Below, in pieces: positions 31,065 through 41,883 of a stretch of 64,000 nt of DNA; position 1 is the first letter of the stretch; each line of letters begins with the position of its first letter. The stretch spans positions 1-64,000 of the forward strand of contig LSMX01000003.1 in NCBI GenBank assembly GCA_001641205.1. The letters are read 5' to 3'. The notes under the pieces are model-generated. The model did no database searches. It saw only the letters and a program-made list of their open reading frames with translations, and had not been told where the DNA came from. The position numbers were made by a program, and so were the translations under genes. This DNA is from Mycoplasma sp. Bg1 (lineage in GTDB: Bacteria > Bacillota_I > Bacilli_A > Mycoplasmatales > Hepatoplasmataceae).

Positions 31065-31781
31065 ATGTCAGGACATTCAAAATGGGCAAATATTAAACAT
31101 AGAAAAGGTGCTCAAGATGCCAAAAGGTCAAAGGTATTTCAAAAATTATCAACCGAAATAATGGTAGCAATTAAGGAGCATGGGAATGATCCTGAAACAA
31201 ATGCTCGTCTTCGACTAGCAATTGAAAAGGCTAAAAGTCAAAATATGCCAAATTCAAATATAGATAAATTGTTAAAAACAAAATCTAAATCTGGTGGAGA
31301 ATGAAAAGAATTAACCTATGAGGGTTATGGTCCAAAAGGAGCTGCTATTTTAGTTTCTTGTCTTACTGATAACACAAATCGTACTTCTGCAACTGTTGGA
31401 GCTAACTTTAATAAAAACGGTGGAAACTTAGGAACCGGTGGTTCAGTCTCTTATTTATTTGAAAGAAAAGGTGTAATTGCAATTGATAAGGAAACTATTT
31501 CTAATCAAGAAAAAGTTATGGAAATTGCTTTAATGGAAGATGCATTAGATATTAAAGAAGAAGACAGCATTTTTATTATTGAAACTACTCCTGGAAAATT
31601 ACTTGATACTAAAAAAGCTTTTGAGGAAATAGGAATTAGTCAATTTATTTCTACAGAAATTTCCATGGTTCCAATTACAACAATTGATTTAGATGAAGTT
31701 TCATTTAAAAAATTAGATAAAATTGTTGATGCTTTAGAAGATAACGATGATGTTCAAGCAGTTTATACAAATGCAGTTTAA
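31065..31781 (+). CDS. yebC: YebC/PmpR family DNA-binding regulatory protein
   Basis: The 238-residue protein starts MSGHSKWANIKHRKGAQDAK, diagnostic for YebC, and continues with ARLRLAIEKAKSQNMPNSNIDK, EGYGPKGAAILVSCLTDN and KNGGNLGTGGSVSYLFERKG. Family members were described as transcription regulators and, more recently, as factors that help ribosomes through proline-rich or difficult stretches. A strong AGAGGAGAAATT ribosome site precedes the ATG. It lies at the end of duplication copy B; a decayed twin start is at 29285. Confidence 0.95.
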
Positions 31782-31798
31782 AATTATTTTTTGTTTAT

Positions 31799-32266
31799 AT
31801 GAATTTTTTTAATAAATATCAAATTACAATACATGCAGAGAATCCTCAAGATTTAATTTTGATTAAGGAAAATCTTTTAAAATTAAGAAAAATTTTAAAA
31901 GAAGTAACTAGTGAACTAACTATTAAAAGTAAATATGTAGTAAGTTTAAATTTAAAAAATTCAAAACAAATTAAACTTTTGAACTTAGAATTTAGAAAAA
32001 TTGATAAAACTACTGATGTTCTTTCTTTTCCTCAAAATGAACTTTTTCAAGGTATTTTAGATTTAGGGGATATTTTTATAAATAGCGAAATTATTGAAAG
32101 TCAAGCAAAATCAATTGATTCAGATATTAATACAGAATTATGTTTTTTATTTATGCATGGACTTTTACATTTAATTGGTTATGATCATCTTAAAGAACTT
32201 GATGAGAAAAAAATGATTAAAAGACAAAAGGAAATATTTATAAAATTAGGAATTAGAAATGATTAA
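31799..32266 (+). CDS. ybeY: Endoribonuclease YbeY
   Basis: The 155-residue protein has the zinc motif HGLLHLIGYDH (HxxxHxxxxxH) near residue 119 and the upstream block TTDVLSFPQNE, GDIFINSEI. YbeY acts in 16S rRNA 3' maturation and ribosome quality control. It begins the conserved row ybeY-dgkA-cdd-era-recO-glyS. dgkA overlaps its end by eight bases. Confidence 0.94.
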   Translation: MNFFNKYQITIHAENPQDLILIKENLLKLRKILKEVTSELTIKSKYVVSLNLKNSKQIKLLNLEFRKIDKTTDVLSFPQNELFQGILDLGDIFINSEIIESQAKSIDSDINTELCFLFMHGLLHLIGYDHLKELDEKKMIKRQKEIFIKLGIRND

Positions 32267-32723
32267 TTGATTAAAAAGAGTAAGCAGAAAATTTACTAAT
32301 GCAATGAGAGGACTTGTTGTAATTATTCGAGAAGAAAAATCTCTTTGAGTCCATTTATTTGCAACCGCAGTGGTTATTATTTTTGGAATATTTTTATTTG
32401 ATAAAGGTGATGGTAATTTTATTGCTCAATGAGTTGGAATAACAGTTGTAATTGGACTAGTAATTGGCTTTGAAATTTTAAATACAGCTATTGAATATTT
32501 AGTAGATATTGTTTCTTTTGAATATAATGTTAAAGCTAAAAAAATTAAAGATGTTGCAGCCATGGCAACACTTTTTGTTACAATAATTGCTGTTGTTGTT
32601 GGTTTACTTATTTTTATTCCAGAATTACAAAGAGGATTTATAGAAGAAGAGCCAGAAAAATTAATAGTACAAATTTTTAATTATATTAAAATAGGAGAAT
32701 TTAAAAATGTATGAAGAACTTAA
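32259..32723 (+). CDS. dgkA: Diacylglycerol/undecaprenol kinase family protein
   Basis: The 154-residue membrane protein has three hydrophobic segments (about 32-48, 60-75, 103-125). The DgkA active-site helix is recognisable: GFEILNTAIEYLVDIV (usual form ELLNTAIExxVD), followed by KAKKIKDVAAMATL with the conserved Lys-Asp-Ala-Ala. The N-terminal RVSRKFTNAMRGL and REEKSLWVHL also fit. The C-terminal ~30 residues extend beyond the family. It overlaps ybeY (8 bases) and runs 17 bases into cdd. In Gram-positive relatives the enzyme phosphorylates undecaprenol; without a wall, diacylglycerol is more plausible here. Confidence 0.88.
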
Positions 32724-33105
32724 AAAATTATTAGAAAAATCCCATACCCCTTATTCTAATTTTAAAGTTGCTTCCATTATTATTGATAATAATGGGAAAA
32801 AATATTTTGGAGTTAATGTTGAAACAGCTACTTTAGCTCCTTCAATTTGTGCAGAAAGAAATGCAATTTTTTCAGCAATTACCCAAGGTTTAAAATGAGG
32901 CGACCTTAAAGAGGTTCATGTTTTAGGTTCTAATATTCATCAAGATAAAGAAATGTTTGCGACTCCTTGTGGAGTTTGTAGACAAGTTATTTTTGAAGCT
33001 TCAAAAGCAAAAGCAAAAGTTTTCATCTATAATAATCATAGTGAAGTTGTAATTAAGAAAATAAGCGATTTGCTTTTAGATGGTTTTAGTGGAGAAGAAA
33101 TTTAA
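32707..33105 (+). CDS. cdd: Cytidine deaminase
   Basis: The 132-residue protein has TPYSNFKVAS, the proton-shuttle and zinc motif CAERNAIF (Cys and Glu near residue 48) and PCGVCRQV with two zinc-binding cysteines near 88-91. It deaminates cytidine and deoxycytidine to uridine, feeding udk. A TAGGAGAATTTAAAA ribosome site precedes the ATG within dgkA. The next gene, era, starts one base after its stop. Confidence 0.95.
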
Positions 33106-33106
33106 A

Positions 33107-33988
33107 ATGGAAACACATAAATTTGGTTTTGTTACCATTGTTGGAAAACCTAATGTTGGAAAATCAACCTTATTAAATTCAATAATTGGTTATAAAATTG
33201 CAATTGCAACACCTAAAAAAAATACAACAAGAAACCAAATTAGAGGAATTTATAATGATGATAATTCTCAAATAGTTTTTATTGATACTCCAGGATTTTT
33301 AGAAACTAAAAATAGATTAGATGAAAAAATGCATAAATCTATTTCTGAAAGTTTAGTTGGAGTAGAAGTAATTTTATATTTGCTTCCTTTTTGGAAACAA
33401 TTAGATAATAATTATTTACAAACAATTAATTTTTTTGCTAATATCCATTCTAAAAAATATTTGGTCTTAACAAAAATCGATAAAGCAAAAAATAAAGAAG
33501 AAGTTATGAAATATGTTTCAACATTAGAACATAAGGAATTATTTGATAAAATTATTCCAACTTCTGCTCTAAAAACTTTAAATATTAAACATTTAATTGA
33601 AGAAATAAAATTAGATTTACCAAAAGATGCTCTTTTTTATTATGATCGAGATCAAATTCATGAAAATTCTGATGAATTTTATATAAGCGAAATCATTAGA
33701 GAAAAACTGCTTTTAAATTTTAATGAAGAAATTCCTTATAATGTTTTTGTTCATGTTGAAAGTATTGAAAATAAAAAAGAAGTAATTTCAATTTTTGCAG
33801 AAATTATTCTTGATCGTGAAAGTCATAAAAAAATTATCATTGGAAAAGACGGAGCGAAATTAAAAAAAATTGGAATAGAAGCAAGAAAAGAATTGGAAAA
33901 TTACTTTAACAAGAAAATTTATCTCGAATTATTTGTTAAAGTAAGAAGAGATTGAAAAAATAAAGAATCAATTCTTAATGAAATTTAA
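33107..33988 (+). CDS. era: GTPase Era
   Basis: The 293-residue protein has G1 GKPNVGKSTLLN, G2 TRNQIRG, G3 DTPGF, G4 TKID, G5 TSALK, and a C-terminal KH domain with ESHKKIIIGKDGAKLKKIGIEARKELE. Era binds the 3' end of 16S rRNA in 30S assembly. The start is ATG 33107, preceded by GGAGAAG at ten bases; an upstream in-frame ATG at 33080 lies within cdd and is less likely. Confidence 0.96.
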
Positions 33989-34028
33989 ATTAATAATTAG
34001 TTTTAAAATTAATTGTTAATCTATTACT

Positions 34029-34748
34029 ATGGATGAATTAAATAACAAAGCAATTGTTTTAAATAATAGAGATTTTAATAATGATGATTCATTGGTAACT
34101 TTTATTATTGATGATGGAAGAATTGTTACTTTAAAAGCAAATGGATTAAATAGTCCTTATTCAAAAAATAAAGCTGCACTACAACCTTTTTCCTTTGTTG
34201 AAATAGAATATTTTCAAAATTATATGTTTCCCTATTCAGGAAGATTAAAACGAGCCACACTAGAAAAACAAATTCTTTATAAAGAAAATCGCGAGATAAA
34301 TCTTGTTAATTTTTTATATGCAATAATTAAAGATTTTAAACATGTAGATAAGGAAATTTTTAATATTTATAAATATATTTTAGAAAAAATAAATTATCAT
34401 ACTATTTTCCTAAGTTCGATAATTTTTTTATTAATTAAATTACTTGCAGAACAAAATATAAAAATTAATGTTAATTGCTGTGCAAAATGTAAAACAAAAG
34501 ATCATATTGATTCATTTTCTCTTAAATTAGGGGGACTTGTTTGTTTACAATGCGCAAAAGAAGCAAGTCTTGCTTCAATTGAAGTTGACTTATTAAAAAA
34601 AATCATTACTTTAGTAAAAGTAATTCATATAGAAGACACATCAACAATTATTTTTACTCCAGAGCAAGAAATATTGTTGAAAGATATTTTTGGGAATTTT
34701 TTATATAATGAAATAGGAATTGATACTTATTTATTAAAAAATATTTAA
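34029..34748 (+). CDS. recO: DNA repair protein RecO
   Basis: The 239-residue protein has the RecO N-terminal OB fold (NKAIVLNNRDFNNDDSLVTFIIDDGRIVTLKANGLNSPYSKN, LQPFSFVEIEYF), a helical middle and a four-cysteine zinc site: CCAKCKTKDHIDSF and GGLVCLQCAKEA. RecO loads RecA with RecR in recombinational repair. It lies 40 bases after era in the conserved order. Confidence 0.9.
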   Translation: MDELNNKAIVLNNRDFNNDDSLVTFIIDDGRIVTLKANGLNSPYSKNKAALQPFSFVEIEYFQNYMFPYSGRLKRATLEKQILYKENREINLVNFLYAIIKDFKHVDKEIFNIYKYILEKINYHTIFLSSIIFLLIKLLAEQNIKINVNCCAKCKTKDHIDSFSLKLGGLVCLQCAKEASLASIEVDLLKKIITLVKVIHIEDTSTIIFTPEQEILLKDIFGNFLYNEIGIDTYLLKNI

Positions 34749-34767
34749 CAAAAGGTAAAATTAGATT

Positions 34768-36132
34768 ATGAAAGAAACAAAAGAAATAGTTGCATTTTTA
34801 AAGGAAAGAGGGTTTATTTTTCCTGGTTCAGATATATATGGAGGATTAGCTAATTCATGAGATTATGGACCGCTTGGAACAATGCTTAAAAGTAATATTA
34901 AAGATAGTTGAAAAAACTTTTTTATCGATCAACAAGAAAATATTTTTCATTTAGATTCAGGAATAATTTTAAACTCTAAAGTTTGAGCAGCTTCTGGCCA
35001 TTTAGGAAAATTTAATGATCCTATGGTTGATTGTAAAGAGTGCAAATCAAGATTTAGAGCTGACCAATTATTAGAAAATATTAAAAATATTAAGGCAACT
35101 AATTTAAGTTATGAAGAAATGTCTTTGTTAATTAATAAAATAAAATGTCCAATTTGTAAAAAAAGCAATTGAACAAATGTTCGCTCATTTGATTTAATGT
35201 TTAAAATGTCTACTTCAAAAACTGGGGAACTTGAAGAAGAGGTTTATTTACGTCCCGAAACTGCTCAAGGGGTATTTATTAATTTCAAAAATATCATTGA
35301 TTCATTTGCTCCTAAAATTCCTTTTGGAATTGGTCAAATTGGGAAAGCCTTTAGAAATGAAGTAACTCCAGGAAATTTTGTTTTTCGAACTAAAGAATTT
35401 GAACAATTAGAATTAGAATTTTTTTGTGAAGCAAAAGAAACAAAAAAATGATTTGATTTTTATGCTCAAAAAATTCATTTTTATCTAGAAGACATCTTAA
35501 AAATTAAGAAAGAAAATATTAGAAAACTTAATGTTCCAAAAGATGAACTTGCTCATTATTCAAAAAAAACATTTGACTTTGAATACAAATTTCCTTTTGG
35601 TTGAGGAGAATTATTAGGTTTAGCAAATCGAACTGACTTTGATTTAAAAAATCATAATAAAAATTCTAATGTTAAAATTTCTTATACTGATCCGCTTACA
35701 AAAGAAAATCTTTTTCCGCATGTAATTGAAACTTCTATGGGGGTTGAAAGATTACTTTTTGCTTTAATTAATGATCATTTAAAGGAAGAAGTTTTAAAAG
35801 ATAAAACTACCAGAATTGTTTTAAAACTTCCTTATATCTTAGCACCTTATAAAATAGCTATAGCTCCATTAACAAATAAATTAGATAATGAAGCACATAA
35901 ACTTTTTATTGATTTGTTAAAAGCAAAATTAGGACCAATAATTTATATAAAAAGTGGTTCAATTGGAAAGAGATATCGAAAACAAGATCAAATTGGAACA
36001 CCATTTGTGATCACTTTTGATTTTGAAAGTTTAAAAACTAATGAAGTTACAATTAGACATCGAGATAGTATGAAACAATCAAAAGTTTTAATTAGTAATA
36101 TTAAAAATTATATTTTTGAAAATGCAATCTAA
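34768..36132 (+). CDS. glyS: Glycyl-tRNA synthetase (dimeric class II type)
   Basis: The 454-residue protein has FLKERGFIFPGSDIYGG, DYGPLGTMLKSNIK, GHLGKFNDPMVDCKECKSRFRAD with zinc-type cysteines answered by CPICKK, motif 2 RPETAQGVFINFKNI / IGQIGKAFRNEV, and motif 3 TSMGVERLLFA. It is the alpha2 type found in Mollicutes and eukaryotes, not the alpha2beta2 form. The dnaG start overlaps its end. Confidence 0.97.
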
Positions 36133-37981
36133 ACTAGAAGAATTAATTACACTTATTAACCAAAAAATACAAATTGATCAGATAATTTCTGATTATATTC
36201 ATTTAGAAAAAAAAGGGAATAACTATATTGGTCTTTGTCCTTTTCATCAAGATACAAATCCATCTATGTCTGTTTCCCCTACAAAAGGAATTTTTAAATG
36301 TTTTTCTTGTGGAGCAGGAGGAAATGGAATTACTTTTGTTAAAAATTATAAAGGAATTACATTTATTGAGGCTTTAAAAGAAGTTGCAGAAAAAGCAGAA
36401 ATTAATTGACATGATTATCTTACTGAATATAAAAAGAAACCTCTTGATCCAGAAATAGAATTAATTTATAAAATTAATGAGGAAGCAATTATTTTTTATA
36501 AATATACACTTGAAGAATTTTTAACTTCTAAAAATCTTATTCAAGAATATATTAAAAAACGAGCCCTAAGTAATGAATTAATTAATAAGTTTGAAATTGG
36601 TTATGCAGATAAAAATAATTCTTTAATAACCTTTTTACTTAAAAAAGGTTATAAAGAAGAAGAAATTATTAAAACAGGTCTTGTTAAAAACTATGATGGT
36701 AAATTGCAAGATTATTTTATTAATCGTTTAATATTTCCAATAAGAGATGCAAATGGAAAAGCAATTGGTTTTTCAGGAAGAATTATTGCTAAATCAAAAT
36801 ATGCAAAATATTTAAATACCCCTGATACAAAAGCATTTAAAAAAACAAATGTAATGTATAACTTTCATAATGCTCAATCTCAAATATCATTAAAATCATA
36901 TGGAATTATTGTTGAAGGTTTTATGGATGTAATTGCTTTTGAAAAATTAGGAATTTCCAATGTAATTGCAACAATGGGAACAGCTTTTACAAGTCAACAT
37001 TTATTATTATTAAAAAGTATTACTCATAAACTTATTTTAGCTTTTGATAATGACATTCCAGGAATTAATACAACTATAAAAACAGGAAAAAATTTGTTGA
37101 AGGAAAAATTTAATTTATTTGTAATGGAATTTGTAAAAGCAAAAGATATTGATGAATATATTAAGCTAAAAAATAAAGATGAAATTTTGAAAGCTTTAAG
37201 TGAAGCTATTAAATTTATTGATTTTTATAAAAATCAATTTTATAAAATAATTGATAAAAATTCAATTGATTTTGAATTAATTCGTAAATTTTTAGCTCTT
37301 TTAGTAGAACTTGATGATGATTTGGCAATAAATTTCTATTTAAATGATTTATCAAATTATTTTACAATTGATAAAGTTGTTTTGGAAAATCAATATAAAA
37401 AAATACAAGAACAAATTAAAATTCAAAATTTAACTAGTAATCAAAATTCATCACAAAATGTTTCTTCTAAAGATAATAGCTGAATTAATGCAATGGTTGA
37501 ACAGGCAACAATCCCTCCAGAAGAATATCATGAAGATATTGAAAAGAAAAAAGATTATCATTTAGAAAATAAACAATATCTCATTGATGAAAAAAGAATT
37601 ATTAAAATTGCTTCCTTAAATTTTGAAATTTTTAAAGAAATAAAGAAATTAAATTATGTATTTGAGGATTTATTTTATAAAAAAATTTTTGAATTATTTT
37701 CTACTTATTTTCCTTTAGAAAATAAAATAAATATTGATGAAATCATGAAAAAACTTTCAAGAGAAGAACAAGAACAATTTAAAAATATTCTTGAAATTGA
37801 TGAACCTGATAATAAAATTAATCAATTTTTAATTCAAGAAGGAACAGAAATTATTCAAAAATTAGAATTAAATCATAAACAACTTCAAAAATTAAAACTT
37901 TTTGCAAAAATTCAAGAAGCTAAAAATGCTGGTGATATTGAACAAATTATTTTTTTAACTAAAACTATGAGAAAATTATAA
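36122..37981 (+). CDS. dnaG: DNA primase
   Basis: The 619-residue protein has an N-terminal CHC2-type zinc finger (CPFH near residue 37, CFSCG near 58), the catalytic core with GRIIAKSKYAKYLNTPDT, and TOPRIM motifs IVEGFMDVIAF and LAFDNDIPGINT (usually FDxDxAG). A C-terminal helicase-interacting domain covers ~490-619. It makes RNA primers for replication. The start is ATG 36122; a TTG six bases upstream is possible. The order dnaG-rpoD is the classical macromolecular-synthesis operon. Confidence 0.96.
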
Positions 37982-38005
37982 TTTTTTAATTTGATAATTA
38001 ATTTC

Positions 38006-38087
38006 TAAAAAAAAAAAAAAAGTAAAATAGTCTATTGATAGAATGTGAAAAATTATTATGTTATAATAATAAAGTTAAACCCAAAAT
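38006..38087 (+). promoter_or_regulatory. Probable rpoD promoter with a 15-A tract
   Basis: Upstream of rpoD, a run of 15 A (38007-38021) is followed by TTGATA (38035-38040) and an extended -10 box TGTTATAAT ending near 38066. The spacing between the two hexamers is 21 bases, long for a sigma-70 promoter, so the TG-extended -10 may act alone. The A run may act like an UP element. Confidence 0.5.
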
Positions 38088-39557
38088 ATGCCAGATAAAA
38101 AAATTTTTGAAATAAATAACACAACTATAAAAAATAAAACACTATTTCAACATAAAAATGGACTAGATTTAAAAATAAATACTGAAAAGCCTGCTACTAA
38201 ACATAATTCAAAGTCTGCAGCACCCAAAAATAAAAATAAACATATAAATGATAAAACTACAACAAGCAAAAAAAATATTGTTGTTGTTCCTTTAACTCTT
38301 GAACAAAAAGCACAACAAGCTGAATTAGAAATAAAATATAAAGATTTAGTTTCTATTCTTTCAAAAAGACTTAAAGTTGAAAAAAAAGATGAATTTTCTA
38401 TTGCAGAAGTTTTTGATATTTTAGGAAAGCTTAATCTTTTTATAGATGATGATGAATTAGAAGAATTATTTTCTTTTTTAGTTAGAAAAAAATTAGTAAC
38501 AAAAGAATTTGTTGAAGAAAAAAGTGTTAATGACACTTTAAAAGAACTAGAATCTGAATTAATTTTTGCCGGATCTGAAGAAGAATTTGAAGAAGATGAA
38601 GAAGATGTTATGGAAGAATTAGAGCAAATTTCAGATAAAGATCTCGATAATGTTGAACTTTCAGATACTAATGATCAAATCAAATGATATATGCGTCAAG
38701 TTGGAAAATATGGTGTTCTTTTAACTCATGATCAAGAAATTAAATTAGCAATTAAAATGGAGGAAGGCGAATTTAAAAACGCTACTGCATTTCAAAAACA
38801 AGAAGCATGTGATGCAAAAGACATTCTTATTAAAAGAAATTTAAGATTAGTTATTAATATTGCTAAAAAATATAAAACAAGAGGACTTCCTTTTCCTGAT
38901 TTAATTTCTGAAGGTAATAATGGTCTTATTCGAGCAATTAATAAATATGATTATAAAAAAGGATTTAAAGTTTCTACATATGCAACTTGATGAATTCGTC
39001 AGTCAATTACAAGAGCAATTGCAGATCAAGCAAGAATTGTAAGAATTCCTGTCCACATGGTGGAAACAATCAATAAACTTGCTAAAGTTACACGTGATTT
39101 AAACCAAGAATATGGAAGATTACCAACTGATGAAGAATTAGCAATAGCAATGGGAGAAGGATTTACTGCAAATAAAATCAATCAAATAAGATTAATAAAT
39201 ATTGATCCTACTTCACTTGATAAATCAATAAGATCAGAAGGAGAATCATTTCTTTATGATTTTATTGAAGATAAAAAAGTAACTGTTCCAGATGATTTCG
39301 CAAGAAATAAAGAAATTATTGCAAAAATAAATGAAATTCTTCCAAAATATCTAAACCCAAGAGAAGTTGAAGTTGTTCGACTTAGAAATGGTCTAAATTC
39401 CAATTCAGATGTTATTGGTTCTAGACAAACATTGGAAGAAATTGGAGAAAAATTTGGAGTTACTCGCGAAAGAATTAGACAAATTGAATCTAAAGCAATG
39501 AAAAAAATCAAAGATAAAGCAAAAAAAGATTTGCAACATTTTATTGTTGATGAGTAA
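38088..39557 (+). CDS. rpoD: RNA polymerase primary sigma factor RpoD (SigA)
   Basis: The 489-residue protein has a Lys/Asn-rich start, a region like sigma 1.1 (~75-150), an acidic stretch, then region 1.2, region 2 with RNLRLVINIAKKYKTRGLPF, DLISEGNNGLIRAINKYDY and KVSTYATWWIRQSITRAIADQ, region 3, and region 4.2 with TLEEIGEKFGVTRERIRQIESKAMKKI. It is the housekeeping sigma factor. The first ~75 residues have no clear family counterpart. TrmK follows three bases after the stop. Confidence 0.97.
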
Positions 39558-39560
39558 AAC

Positions 39561-40229
39561 ATGACTTCTAAAAGAATAAAAACAATTGCATCTTTAGTTC
39601 CTAATAATGCAAAAATTCTTGATATTGGTACAGATCATTGTTTTGTACCAATTTTTCTTTATAAAGCAGGAATTAGTCATGATATTACAGGATTAGATAT
39701 TAATCCAAATCCCTTAGCAAGCGCAAGGGAAAACCTCTGTAATGCTAATCTAGATAAAAAGATTAAACTTTTATTAAATGATGGGTTAAATAATTTAGAC
39801 CCAAATATTTATGATGTAATCATAATTGCTGGTCTTGGTGGAGCAACAATAGCTAAAATAATTGATAAGAAGCAATTTAAGGGTAAATTAATATTGCATC
39901 CAACAAATAATCAATTGCATGTGCGTAAAATTTTAGTTAAAAATAATTTTACAATTGCTAATGAAATGATTATTAAAGAAAAAGATATTGAAAACTTAAT
40001 AATTGAAGCAATATTTAATCCATCAAAAGAAATATTAACTAAAACTGAACTTCAAATCGGTCCAAAATTAATTGTTAACGCTTCACAAGAAGTAACTGAT
40101 TATTATGAAAAAAAAGCAAAATTTTATCAAGATTTATATGTTAAAAGTAATAAAAATGAATACAAGAAAAAAGCACAAGAATATCAAAATGCATTAATGT
40201 GAAGACAAATTAATATAAAAATTAAATAA
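39561..40229 (+). CDS. trmK: tRNA (adenine(22)-N1)-methyltransferase TrmK
   Basis: The 222-residue protein has the Rossmann SAM motif AKILDIGTDHCFVPI (DIGTDH), GLDINPNPLASARENL, LLNDGLNNL and IIIAGLGGATIAKII, matching TrmK (YqfN). It methylates A22 of certain tRNAs. In Firmicutes and many Mollicutes nif3 follows directly; here the sugar island intervenes and nif3 is at 54987. A strong terminator follows the stop. Confidence 0.92.
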
Positions 40230-40242
40230 ATTTATTGTTATT

Positions 40243-40276
40243 AACCCTACTTTTTAAAAAAAGTAGGGTTTTTTAT
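40243..40276 (+). terminator. Strong rho-independent terminator after trmK
   Basis: AACCCTACTTTT pairs with AAAAGTAGGGTT around a 4-base loop and is followed by TTTTTATTT. It separates the dnaG-rpoD-trmK operon from the sugar island. Confidence 0.9.
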
Positions 40277-40339
40277 TTAAATAAATTATTTTACGTTGTT
40301 TACTTTCATTTAAAAATATCATTTTACTATTAATATCTT

Positions 40340-40410
40340 TAATTTCAAGTATATACATATCTTTACATGTATATTTTAGTATTAGCTTAAAGAACAAAAA
40401 AAAAAAAAAA
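40340..40410 (+). promoter_or_regulatory. Shared leader of the GH1 genes, copy 1 (inverted repeat plus A15)
   Basis: The segment TTTAATTTCAAGTATATACA and onward is nearly identical to 46724-46794. It holds the inverted repeat ATATACAT (40351-40358) and ATGTATAT (40367-40374) with an 8-base spacer, then TTTTAGTATTAGCTTAAAGAAC and exactly 15 A. The palindrome could be an operator for a GntR- or LacI-type regulator overlapping the promoter; ATGTATATTT may contain the -10 box. The ribosome site AAAGGGAGAC follows. Confidence 0.7.
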
Positions 40411-40450
40411 GTAATAATATTTTTATACATAAACAAAAAGGGAGACATAT

Positions 40451-41866
40451 ATGAAAAAGGTATTAAAATTTCCTGATAATTTCTTTTGAGGTTCAGGTAC
40501 ATCAGCAGAACAAATAGAACCAAATGGACATAATGATCGACGAGGTGGGAAAACTACTACAACATGAGATCAATTTTTTACTGAAGATAAAAATAGATTT
40601 TTTAATCAACAATATTCACAAAATAATTTCTATGAAGAATATCAAGGAGATTTAAAATTAGCACATGATTTAAATTTAAATTCATTGCGGATTTCAATTT
40701 CTTGAGCAAGATTGCTTCCTGACGGGAAAAAATTAAATCCTGAGGCAGTTGCTTTTTATAATAATGTTTTAAATGAAATGAAAAAACAAAATTTAACAAT
40801 TTTTGTTGAATTATCTCATTTTGATTTTCCACTTTTTTTACAAGACATAGGTGGCTGAACAAATAAAAAAATATTAGATTATTTTGATTATTATGCAAAA
40901 ACTGCTTTTACTCAGTTTGGGGATAAAGTGGATTATTGATTTACCTTTAATGAACCAATTGTCCCAGTAGAATGCCAATATTGATATGGACTTCATTATC
41001 CTGCAATAAATGATTTTAAAAAAGGAATTATAGCAATGTGAAATATGATTGTTGCCCATCATAGAGTAGTAAAAATTTTTAGAGAATTAAATTTAAAAAG
41101 TGAAATTGGGATTATTTTAAATATTGCACCAGCGATACCAAGATCACAACATCCAAAGGATTTAGAAGCTGCTCATTTTTCGGATCTTTTTCAATGAATT
41201 CCTTTTATGGATTCAATTGTACAAGGAGTTTTTCCAAAGGATTTAATTGTTGAGCTTAAATCAAAAAAATTATGGATTGAAGAGCATGTTTTGGTTGCGG
41301 AAAAAGAATTAATAAAAACTCAAACTATTGATATTTTAGGAATTAATTATTATATGCCAGCTAGAGTAAAAGCTTTGGATTATATTCCAGATTGAGATGG
41401 TGTAGTTACTCCACTTACTCATTGATACAATTCTTTCGACATGGTTGGGAAAAGAATGAATATTTATCGGGGATGAGAAATTTATCCAAAAACAATTTAT
41501 GATATTTTAACTTTTATTAGAAAAGATTATAGCAATATTAAAACCTATATTTCAGAAAATGGAATGGGAGTTGAGGGTGAAAATAGATTTAAGGTTAATG
41601 GAATTATTCAAGATGATTATCGAATTAATTTCTATAAAGAACATCTTTATTGAGTACATAAAGCACTTGAGGAAGGCTCAAATTTAGTTGGATATCACAC
41701 TTGGTCATACATTGATAGTTGGTCATGGATGAATGCTTATAAAAATAGATATGGTTTTGTTGAACTTAACCTTGAAACTAAAAAAAGAATTTTTAAAAAA
41801 TCTGCAAGTTTTATTCAAGAATTAGCAAATACAAATACTTTAGAAATAAATGATGAAACTTATTAA
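40451..41866 (+). CDS. GH1 family 6-phospho-beta-glucosidase, copy 1
   Basis: The 471-residue protein begins FPDNFFWGSGTSAEQIEPNG and has the GH1 acid/base in TFNEP (Glu168) and nucleophile in ISENGMG (Glu369), HTWSYIDSWSWMNAYKNRYGF near the C-terminus with the Lys and Tyr that bind the 6-phosphate in phospho-glycosidases. The usual YHWDLP is SHFDFP here. It should cleave phosphorylated beta-glucosides brought in by the PTS genes that follow. A paralogue of the same length is at 46834. The operator-like leader precedes it. Confidence 0.93.
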
Positions 41867-41883
41867 ATAAAAAAGGGGGGAAT

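Larger units (their letters stand above)
29905..31310. repeat. Duplication unit, copy B: terminator, nadE-like, truncated DUF192-like gene, yebC
   Basis: Counterpart of 27952-29490. The terminator, promoter, nadE-like gene and the AT-rich promoter of the DUF192-like gene are recognisable. In this copy yebC is intact, the DUF192-like gene has an internal deletion, and the nadE-like gene has lost conserved residues. Limits are approximate. Confidence 0.8.

Noticed and set aside
38147..38536. 129-codon minus-strand frame opposite rpoD
   Set aside because: Ser/Leu-rich mirror of the Lys/Glu-rich rpoD start; no independent support.
40254..41062. Three minus-strand frames opposite the first GH1 gene and its leader
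   Set aside because: Shadows of the GH1 coding strand and AT-rich leader; products are low complexity with no motif.
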